DNA of 5,017 bases from an uncultured Mycoplasmatota bacterium (GTDB lineage Bacteria; Bacillota_I; Bacilli_A; RF39; UBA660), in assembly GCA_900546245.1 (NCBI GenBank), contig URBY01000056.1, positions 1 to 5,017 on the forward strand, written 5' to 3'. A program made the position numbers and the translations under genes. Each line of letters begins with the position of its first letter. Positions within the stretch are counted from its first letter, which is position 1. The notes beneath the pieces were generated by a model that was given only the letters and a program-made list of their open reading frames with translations, had not been told where the DNA came from and made no database searches. Shown piece after piece: positions 1-5,017 of this stretch.

Positions 1-2
1 AT

Positions 3-209
3 GCGAGTGGTAATGGAGGAGTTTATAAAGAAGAAACAATAAAGTGGATAAACTTTATGAAAGAAAATAATTTAAGTTATACAGTATGGTCATTATCAGA
101 TAAAAATGAGTCATCAGCTTTACTTATTCCTGGTGCAAGTGAAAATAAAATTATAGATGACAATTTATCAGAAGCAGGAAAACTTATAAAAAGTGTAATA
201 AAAGATTAA
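3..209 (+). CDS. Endoglucanase, glycoside hydrolase family 5 (C-terminal fragment, 5' end outside window)
   Basis: This is the last 68 codons of a secreted-type cellulase that hydrolyses internal beta-1,4-glucosidic bonds in cellulose or related beta-glucans. The fragment begins ASGNGGVY and contains WSLSDKNESSAL followed by PGA. These match the end of the GH5 barrel as I know it from Bacillus and Clostridium enzymes of subfamily 2, which have T-D-A-[ST]-G-[ND]-G-G-V-Y and N-W-S-L-[ST]-x-K-[ND]-E-[ST]-S-A-A-L-x-P-G-A. The Trp of WSLSDK (residue 29 of the fragment) corresponds to the conserved aromatic of the substrate cleft. The catalytic nucleophile Glu normally lies just before the ASGNGG segment, so it falls outside the window. 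The protein ends about 23 residues after the PGA motif, with no dockerin, carbohydrate-binding module, LPXTG or S-layer module at this end. The stop is TAA and no clear terminator follows. Family assignment is firm; the subfamily and exact substrate are inferred. Confidence 0.92.
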   Translation, partial: ASGNGGVYKEETIKWINFMKENNLSYTVWSLSDKNESSALLIPGASENKIIDDNLSEAGKLIKSVIKD

Positions 210-215
210 AATTTA

Positions 216-244
216 TTGATAAAACTAAATATATATAATATAAT
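216..244 (+). promoter_or_regulatory. Predicted sigma-A promoter for the membrane protein gene
   Basis: A TTGATA -35 box (216-221) and a perfect TATAAT -10 box (239-244) are separated by exactly 17 nt. Transcription would start around 250-252, giving a leader of about 20 nt that carries the ribosome binding site. The surrounding DNA is almost pure A/T, so chance -10 boxes are common (another TATAAT sits at 234-239). The joint match of both boxes at the optimal spacing is what supports the call. Because no terminator is visible after the upstream endoglucanase gene, read-through from that gene may also contribute. Confidence 0.62.
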
Positions 245-256
245 TTAATTGTAGTT

Positions 257-264
257 AAAAGGAG
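257..264 (+). promoter_or_regulatory. Ribosome binding site AAAAGGAG
   Basis: The sequence AAAAGGAG ends 7 nt before the ATG at 272. This is the standard strong Bacillota Shine-Dalgarno and spacing, and it fixes the start of the membrane protein gene. Confidence 0.85.
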
Positions 265-271
265 TGTAAAT

Positions 272-2410
272 ATGGAAAAAGAAAATGATTTAAACAAAAA
301 TCAAGAACAAAATGATAAAGAAAAAAACAAAACTGCAAAAAAAGATACAACTAAAAATAAAACTAATTCTAAAAAGAAAGAAAATAACAGTGTAAAAAAG
401 GAGAGTAAAAATAAAGAAGAAAAAAATAATGAAAAATTAGAAGAAGTAAAAATTGATAATAATGAAAATGAAGAAGCTATTAAAGTAGAAGAAACTATAA
501 GTAGTACGACTATAGAAACAAAAGAAAATGGTATTTTAAGAAAAATAATTATAATTGCTATTACAATATTAATTTTAATAATTTGTGGAAAGTCAATATA
601 TAATGCTATAAATAAAGATGATAGTATTTCTGGTGTAAAAAAACTTTTAAATGCAAAATATACTAGCGTTAATTGTATTGATTCATCTTGCAATGGATTT
701 ATAGTAGTTGATGGTGATAAATTAAGTAAATATAAAATAATGCTTTATAATGTTAATGGAAAGAAAGTGGCAAATTATAAAGTAAATTATAATAGTTCAG
801 ATAAAACTACTGAAATGCCAAAAGAAATTGGAGATAATTATTATATTTCTGCAACAATGGATATAAAAAAATTAAAGATTTCTAAATATTCTATAAAAAA
901 TAAAAGAGGAAAATCTATTTATGAAACTGAAAATAAATTATCTGTTTTAAATGATAATTATGTATTAATGGAAGATAAAAAAGCAAAAACTGGTGAATAT
1001 ACAATATTAACAAAAAAAGGTAAAACAAAGTATAGTAATATATCAGATGTAGACACATATCTAAATGGAAAATATATTGTAACTAAAATAGATGATACTT
1101 ATTCAATATTAAATGAAAAAGGTGAAAAGATATTAACTAACTATGAAATAAGAAAAGTAGTTACAGATGAAAAAGATAATGAATTATATATGATTGTTAA
1201 AAATACAGTTGATAATATTTATAATTATTATAGTATTTCAAAAGAAAAAATTATAGGTGATAGTTTTACTAGTTATACATCTTCTGATGAAATAGGAGAG
1301 CTTGTAATTACTAAAAAAGAAAATGATAATAATGTAAAATATACTTTATCAAAAGATGGAAAACAAATTAAATTAGAAGATTCTAAAGAAGCAATTCAAA
1401 AAATTAAAGAAAAAATTGATTCAGATAAATATAAATTATATGAAGATAGTGTATATAGTTCTGATCAAAATAATGTTCTTGTAGATAATAAAAGTGAAAA
1501 ATCATTTGGAGTATTGAATTTAAAAAATAACAAATTTAAATCACTATATAACTATAAATCAGATAAAAATTATTTTTATTCAACTGTTTCAAAACTTAAT
1601 TCTATAAATAAAGAAGATAGTATTTTAAAAATTTCATGTTCAGATTATTCTTGTGATAAAAAAGAATCAATAATATATGATGTAAAAAATAACAAAGAAT
1701 TATATAAAGTAGATAATATTAATGTTTCAGATTATAAAGAATATGAAGATGGATATAAAGTTGTTAGTTTTTCAAGTGATAGAACTAATAATTATGGAAG
1801 TAAAAATGTAGTATTTGATAAATCAAATAAAGAAATAGAAGTATCTAATAATAATATAACAATAGTTGATAAAAAATTAGTTTATGGTGAAGAAGATAAT
1901 TATTCAATTACACTATATTCTATTAAAAAGGGTAAAACATTAAATACACAAAAAGCTACAAAAGAAGAAGTTTCAGGTAATGTAGTTTATAAATATACAG
2001 ATAAAAATGATAATATAATAATTATTAATTCAAAAGGAAATGAAGTAATAAAAGTTTCAGATAATGATTATTTTAAATCAAGTGATGGAAATTATATTTA
2101 TATAAAAGAAAATATGTTATATGTTTATAATATTAAAAAGAATAAAACATATAAATATAAAATGAGAGATAATGAAAAGTTAAATGATGCTTCTGGAGAT
2201 ATAATAAGTCCTTATAGAAATACAATATTTGTTAACAATAGTAGCGATAAATATGTTAAGGTATTAAATTTTAAAGGAAATCAAATTAAAAAAATTAAAA
2301 ATGTTGAAATATCTGAAGTAGAATTTAATAAAGATGAAAAGAAAGCATTTATTATAGTTAAGAAAAATACTAAAGAAGGAAGCTTATACGGACTTTATGT
2401 AGCTGAATAG
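272..2410 (+). CDS. Single-pass membrane protein with charged cytoplasmic tail and beta-propeller-like extracytoplasmic domain
   Basis: I do not recognise a named family. Residues 1-88 are almost entirely Lys, Glu, Asn, Asp and Thr, a disordered polyampholyte. Residues 89-106 (IIIIAITILILIICG core) form one hydrophobic helix preceded by Arg90-Lys91, so the N-terminus should be cytoplasmic and the remaining ~600 residues outside (type II topology). That outer region repeats a beta-hairpin pattern of alternating hydrophobics, a turn with Gly or Asn, then Lys and hydrophobics. Examples are TYSILNEKGEKIL near 276, ESIIYDVKNNKELYKV near 465, IIIINSKGNEVIKV near 582, MLYVYNIKKNKTYKY near 615 and YVKVLNFKGNQIKKI near 661. 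About twelve such units can be picked out, as expected for TolB/WD40/WG-type propellers. Two C-x-D-x-S-C motifs (135-140, 456-461) suggest two related halves. No catalytic motif or sortase signal was seen. The gene has its own promoter and terminator. A scaffold, binding or sensing role at the cell surface is inference. Confidence 0.75.
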   Translation: MEKENDLNKNQEQNDKEKNKTAKKDTTKNKTNSKKKENNSVKKESKNKEEKNNEKLEEVKIDNNENEEAIKVEETISSTTIETKENGILRKIIIIAITILILIICGKSIYNAINKDDSISGVKKLLNAKYTSVNCIDSSCNGFIVVDGDKLSKYKIMLYNVNGKKVANYKVNYNSSDKTTEMPKEIGDNYYISATMDIKKLKISKYSIKNKRGKSIYETENKLSVLNDNYVLMEDKKAKTGEYTILTKKGKTKYSNISDVDTYLNGKYIVTKIDDTYSILNEKGEKILTNYEIRKVVTDEKDNELYMIVKNTVDNIYNYYSISKEKIIGDSFTSYTSSDEIGELVITKKENDNNVKYTLSKDGKQIKLEDSKEAIQKIKEKIDSDKYKLYEDSVYSSDQNNVLVDNKSEKSFGVLNLKNNKFKSLYNYKSDKNYFYSTVSKLNSINKEDSILKISCSDYSCDKKESIIYDVKNNKELYKVDNINVSDYKEYEDGYKVVSFSSDRTNNYGSKNVVFDKSNKEIEVSNNNITIVDKKLVYGEEDNYSITLYSIKKGKTLNTQKATKEEVSGNVVYKYTDKNDNIIIINSKGNEVIKVSDNDYFKSSDGNYIYIKENMLYVYNIKKNKTYKYKMRDNEKLNDASGDIISPYRNTIFVNNSSDKYVKVLNFKGNQIKKIKNVEISEVEFNKDEKKAFIIVKKNTKEGSLYGLYVAE

Positions 2411-2433
2411 AACCTAAAAAGGTTCTTTTTTTT
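2409..2433 (+). terminator. Rho-independent terminator after the membrane protein gene
   Basis: A perfect 7-bp stem, AGAACCT (2409-2415) with AGGTTCT (2420-2426), encloses an AAAA loop and runs into eight T residues (2426-2433). The left arm begins inside the TAG stop codon, so there is no spare 3' UTR. It separates the membrane protein transcript from the downstream pair. Confidence 0.9.
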
Positions 2434-2460
2434 GACAAAATATAAATAATTTGTTAGTAT
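2432..2460 (+). promoter_or_regulatory. Predicted sigma-A promoter (extended -10) for the two-gene unit
   Basis: A consensus TTGACA (2432-2437) is followed after 17 nt by TAGTAT (2455-2460), which is preceded by TGT (2452-2454), giving an extended -10 element TGnTAGTAT. The -35 box shares its first two T residues with the end of the upstream terminator's T tract. Transcription would start near 2466-2468, giving a leader of about 22-24 nt before the ATG at 2490. No operator-like palindrome was seen over the promoter. Confidence 0.75.
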
Positions 2461-2473
2461 ATCTCTTGCATTA

Positions 2474-2480
2474 AAGGGAG
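2474..2480 (+). promoter_or_regulatory. Ribosome binding site AAGGGAG, decides the start at 2490
   Basis: AAGGGAG ends directly against a TTG at 2481 and lies 9 nt before the ATG at 2490. The TTG would leave no spacer, so the ATG is the start and the protein begins MKAFINTD. Confidence 0.85.
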
Positions 2481-2489
2481 TTGATAACG

Positions 2490-3428
2490 ATGAAAGCATT
2501 TATTAATACAGATACAATTACAGATGATGAAGAATTATTAGAAGTGTTAAAACATAATAATAAAGTATCATCTAATATGAAACAAGAAATAAAAGAAATG
2601 GAAAAGTTAGATGAAGTAAATAGAACTATGATTTTTGAAAAAGAAAAACAATATTTTGAAGATTGTGAAGAATATGAAGAAGAACAAGATGAAGATTCGG
2701 ATTATTTATATTATTATGAGCCAATTAAAGAAGTTAGAGAAGATATAAGTATAGAAGAATTAGAACAAATTATAAAAGAAAATTTACCAAGTAAGAATAA
2801 TCCTAATTATTTTAAAATAATATCTCGTATGATGGCTGAAATTTTTAAAGAAATAATGGAATATGAAGAAATTAAATCTGATTCTATTGGAGAAGAGGAA
2901 ATAATAGAAGAAACTCAAAAATTGATAGATTTAAATAAAAGAAAACTTAATTATATAAGAAATGCAAAAATTGATTCAAAAAGTGATCAAGAAATAAAAG
3001 AAAATAATTTATATTTTTTTAAGACAACAAGTGGAAATATTTATTGCTTAAATGATTTAGATAAAATAAAAAAAGAATATTATGAATCATTTAGTGAGTT
3101 ATTTAAATCTATTAAAGATGGAACATTTAAAAGAGCAAAAAGATTAAATTCAAATAATAGTAAAACATCATCACTTTCAGAAGTAAGAGGATTTAAAACT
3201 AGAATATTATTTGATAGGTTAGATAAAAATAATTATATTATTATAATGTGTGCAGTAAAAAAATGTAATTTTGATAATGGCTATAAGAAATCTCTTGAAA
3301 ATAGAGCTTTGATGTATAGAGCAATGAAACCAAAATTACTAGAACAAAGGGATATTCAAGAATATAAGAATGAAAATAAGTCTATTGAGAAAAAAGTTTT
3401 AAGAAAACTTGATGAAGGAAAGTGTTAA
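2490..3428 (+). CDS. Protein with acidic helical N-terminal half and putative RelE/HigB-like toxin-fold domain
   Basis: This is a 312-residue soluble protein with no signal peptide or membrane segment. Residues 11-145 are strongly acidic and predicted helical; residues 51-72 contain 12 Asp/Glu, followed by YLYYYEP. Residues about 174-277 follow the order of RelE/HigB (Gp49-like) mRNA interferases: a first strand ending in Gly (LYFFKTTSGNIY), two helices (LDKIKKEYYESFSELFKSIK), a short Gly-turn to KRAKRL, then SEVRGFKTRILFDRL, the strand YIIIMCAVKK, and a final helix with SLENRALMY. In HigB-like proteins the matching landmarks are E-L-R, y-R-i-l-Y, h-x-F-x-K-K and a helix ending in R; here they are Glu231-Val-Arg233, Arg238, Lys257-Lys258 and Arg272. 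A Lys-rich tail (279-312) follows. True RelE/HigB toxins are usually about 90-120 residues, so this one has a large extra region. The next gene starts 1 nt after the stop. Fold assignment is by eye; whether it cleaves RNA is unknown. Confidence 0.6.
   Translation: MKAFINTDTITDDEELLEVLKHNNKVSSNMKQEIKEMEKLDEVNRTMIFEKEKQYFEDCEEYEEEQDEDSDYLYYYEPIKEVREDISIEELEQIIKENLPSKNNPNYFKIISRMMAEIFKEIMEYEEIKSDSIGEEEIIEETQKLIDLNKRKLNYIRNAKIDSKSDQEIKENNLYFFKTTSGNIYCLNDLDKIKKEYYESFSELFKSIKDGTFKRAKRLNSNNSKTSSLSEVRGFKTRILFDRLDKNNYIIIMCAVKKCNFDNGYKKSLENRALMYRAMKPKLLEQRDIQEYKNENKSIEKKVLRKLDEGKC
3415..3422 (+). promoter_or_regulatory. Ribosome binding site AAGGAAAG inside the preceding gene
   Basis: AAGGAAAG lies within the last codons of the upstream gene and ends 7 nt before the ATG at 3430. 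It supports that ATG over the in-frame TTG at 3409 and ATG at 3412, which lie at or before this site. It also implies coupled translation with the gene ending at 3428. Confidence 0.75.
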
Positions 3429-3429
3429 A

Positions 3430-4986
3430 ATGAAGAAAAAAGAATTAATTTTAAAGATAAAAAGAAAAATTATGGAATATGAATCAAAAATGAATTCTTA
3501 TAATAAAGTGGAAAGAGAACATTTAGATAAAATATTAACATTTTATGAATATGTTGATAATAATAAAAATAACAGCGATTTGATTGATCTTATATATGCG
3601 GGTATTATATTAAATTCTAAAAAAGAAGGAATTGAATTTTTGAATAACATAGATGATGAATTAAAAGAATTTTTGAAAAAAATTGATCTAAAGACATTAG
3701 AGTTGTATTTTAATGTTGCTTATATGGATACTGAACCTGAAGAAATAAACAGAAAAAATGAAATTTATAAGAAAGAATCTGGGTTGCCTGAAAAAAAGGC
3801 AGAAGAGATAATAAAAAAATCAAATGACTTTTTAAAGGTAATTAGATATATTGATATAAATACTGCAGCAGCAATATATACTTTTTATGCTATAAATGGA
3901 TTTTGTGAATTAAATGATTATTTACTAATGGATTCTAAACAAAGAAGAGAATTTATTTCAACATTAAATGAATATAATGATTGGTTAGATTTATTTAATA
4001 GAATTGAAGCAAAGAAGAAAGAAATAAAACTAGAAAATAAAAGATTAAATAAATTATATAGTGATAAAATAACAAAATTAAATAGACTTATAAATAATCT
4101 AGAAAAAAATACAAATGGAGAAGAAATAACAAATATTGATGAATTATTAGATTATGCGGGTGAAGATTTTAGACATGATATTTTAATGTATATAAAAGAA
4201 AATAATAAGATATGTAATGAAACATTAGAAAGAAAATATCTAAATTTAAAGAAAAATTCAATATCAAAATTTATAAATATTTTTGGAAAAAATAATATTG
4301 ATTTTAGATTATTTAATGATGCAGAAAAGAAAATTATTATGTCACGCGGTTATGATTTCGTAGAGAGAATAATCAATTTTTTTGATAAAATAGGTTATAA
4401 GTTTAAAAATGAAATCTTATTAATTATAGCTGGAACAACTAATGGTATATTATCTAGTATAGAAGAATTTATAAAAAAAGATTATATTAATAGTGTGTTT
4501 GTAAGAAATAATATTAATGTATTATTGCCATCAAATGATTTAGATGAAGTATCTTATAACCTATTAATTAGAAATATGAATTTGCTATTAGATAAAGGTA
4601 TAAATATTAAAGGACTTGATTCTGATGGAATGAATTTTTATGTATCAAGTACAAAATTAATAGAAGAAAATTTATCTGTTATAGAAGAATCAAAAGTAAA
4701 TATTAAAACAAGAAATTTAAAAAATTATAATTTTCTTGGTGAGGAAGATTTAAAGAGTAAAATTAATAGTTTAAAAGAACTAGGAGTAAATATAAATAGA
4801 AATATTGAAGTATTAAATAGTGATATAAATATTATTAAAAGAATAAAATTATGTAGTAGTTTAGGTATATCTATTTATGACGAAAATAAAAAAATAAGAA
4901 AAGATATATTAAAAAAAGATTTATTCTTTGTTCCAGATTCAAAAATTGATGAATATGTTAATGAAAAGACTTTAGTTTTAAATTAA
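3430..4986 (+). CDS. Helical protein with central coiled coil and C-terminal mTERF/ankyrin-like solenoid repeats, function unknown
   Basis: I do not recognise a named family for this 518-residue cytosolic protein, which has no signal peptide or membrane helix. The N-terminal ~190 residues are mixed helices rich in Lys and Glu. Residues about 193-227 (EAKKKEIKLENKRLNKLY onward) look like a short coiled coil. From about 315 to 485 a motif of a helix, then [GNK]-[IVY]-x-[IVF], recurs: IGYKF (321), NNINVL (360), KGINIK (389), SKVNIK (421), LGVNIN (451) and LGISIY (478). Most copies are 27-32 residues apart, typical of alpha-solenoid repeats such as mTERF or ankyrin-like units, which bind nucleic acid or protein. 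No nuclease, ATPase or helix-turn-helix motif was seen. The start at ATG 3430 follows an in-gene ribosome binding site and sits 1 nt after the previous stop, so the two proteins are probably made together. A role as partner of the toxin-fold protein is inferred from this arrangement alone. Confidence 0.65.
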   Translation: MKKKELILKIKRKIMEYESKMNSYNKVEREHLDKILTFYEYVDNNKNNSDLIDLIYAGIILNSKKEGIEFLNNIDDELKEFLKKIDLKTLELYFNVAYMDTEPEEINRKNEIYKKESGLPEKKAEEIIKKSNDFLKVIRYIDINTAAAIYTFYAINGFCELNDYLLMDSKQRREFISTLNEYNDWLDLFNRIEAKKKEIKLENKRLNKLYSDKITKLNRLINNLEKNTNGEEITNIDELLDYAGEDFRHDILMYIKENNKICNETLERKYLNLKKNSISKFINIFGKNNIDFRLFNDAEKKIIMSRGYDFVERIINFFDKIGYKFKNEILLIIAGTTNGILSSIEEFIKKDYINSVFVRNNINVLLPSNDLDEVSYNLLIRNMNLLLDKGINIKGLDSDGMNFYVSSTKLIEENLSVIEESKVNIKTRNLKNYNFLGEEDLKSKINSLKELGVNINRNIEVLNSDINIIKRIKLCSSLGISIYDENKKIRKDILKKDLFFVPDSKIDEYVNEKTLVLN

Positions 4987-4995
4987 AGTCTTTTT
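4964..4995 (+). terminator. Rho-independent terminator overlapping the end of the solenoid gene, possibly bidirectional
   Basis: AAAAGACTTTA (4964-4974) pairs perfectly with TAAAGTCTTTT (4984-4994) around a 9-nt loop, followed by a short T run ending at 4995. The left arm encodes residues near the C-terminus and the right arm begins with the TAA stop codon. The T tract is short on this strand, but the A run at 4964-4967 would give a U tract for transcription from the opposite side, so it could serve a convergent gene too. Confidence 0.65.
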
Positions 4996-5017
4996 AAGTA
5001 AATGAATTAAACTTTTC
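4994..5017 (-). CDS. Possible C-terminal tail of a convergent gene (very short, speculative)
   Basis: Read on the minus strand, the last 24 nt form seven codons (EKFNSFT) followed by TAA, with that stop lying at the edge of the shared hairpin. A convergent gene ending here would explain the bidirectional look of the terminator. Seven codons without any recognisable motif cannot establish a gene; this is only a placement suggestion. Confidence 0.15.
   Translation of the reverse strand, partial: EKFNSFT

Noticed and set aside
1..42. Short open frame beginning ATG at position 1
   Set aside because: It has 13 codons in a different frame from the clear GH5 C-terminus that covers the same bases.
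244..259. TTTAA/TTAAA inverted repeat upstream of the membrane protein gene
   Set aside because: Only five A/T pairs with no GC and no T tract. It is too weak for a terminator or operator and is expected by chance in such AT-rich DNA.
301..693. Open frame of 130 codons on the minus strand
   Set aside because: It is antisense to the Lys/Glu-rich tail and membrane helix of the + strand gene. Its Phe/Leu/Ser-rich translation is just the complement of AAA/GAA codons, with no ribosome binding site or family signal.
272..2410. LPXTG-type surface protein or sensor kinase
   Set aside because: There is no sortase motif at the C-terminus and no kinase or response-regulator motifs. The only hydrophobic helix is at residues 89-106.
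2481..2489. TTG start giving three extra N-terminal residues for the toxin-fold gene
   Set aside because: The Shine-Dalgarno AAGGGAG abuts the TTG with no spacer, whereas the ATG at 2490 has a normal 9-nt spacer.
3409..3429. TTG at 3409 or ATG at 3412 as start of the solenoid gene
   Set aside because: Both lie at or before the AAGGAAAG site that is well placed for ATG 3430, and using them would force overlap with the upstream gene.
1..5017. CRISPR array, tRNA, riboswitch or insertion sequence
   Set aside because: No regularly spaced direct repeats, no cloverleaf-like segment, no transposase motifs, and leaders of only about 20 nt that leave no room for a riboswitch.
1..5017. Mycoplasma-type code with TGA as tryptophan
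   Set aside because: All genes read through with TGG for Trp and end in TAA or TAG, and no in-frame TGA needs to be decoded. The window neither needs nor proves an alternative code.

Overview
The window is very AT-rich DNA with A/T-ending codons, AAAGGAG-type ribosome binding sites, short leaders and compact gene spacing. Standard stops are used, and no in-frame TGA needs to be read as Trp. This suggests a low-GC member of the Bacillota, for example a gut Bacilli/RF39-like or clostridial lineage. Assignment below phylum level is inference. All confident genes lie on the + strand. No tRNA, rRNA, CRISPR array, insertion sequence or riboswitch was recognised.

Layout. (1) Positions 3-209 hold the C-terminal 68 residues of a glycoside hydrolase family 5 endoglucanase, the only gene whose family is recognised with high confidence. 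(2) After a 62-nt gap with a near-consensus sigma-A promoter comes a 712-residue single-pass membrane protein (272-2410). It has a long charged cytoplasmic tail and a large extracytoplasmic region of repeated beta-hairpins, read here as a beta-propeller-like fold. It ends in a clear intrinsic terminator that overlaps its stop codon. (3) Immediately after, a TTGACA / N17 / extended -10 promoter drives a two-gene unit. The first gene (2490-3428) has an acidic N-terminal half and a C-terminal domain with the layout of RelE/HigB-type toxins. The second (3430-4986) is a 518-residue, mostly helical protein whose C-terminal third shows short mTERF/ankyrin-like helical repeats. The two genes are 1 nt apart and end in a hairpin that overlaps the last codons of the second. 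(4) The final 24 nt could be the tail of a convergent gene.

How they may work together. The endoglucanase and the membrane protein are probably separate functions placed side by side; a beta-glucan-degrading lifestyle is suggested only by the GH5 fragment. The 2490-4986 pair is insulated by its own promoter and by terminators on both sides, and it is the most likely place for an undescribed system. It looks like a toxin-fold protein with an acidic fused region plus a large solenoid partner, instead of a normal small toxin-antitoxin pair. This reading rests on motif layout seen by eye, not on a database search.
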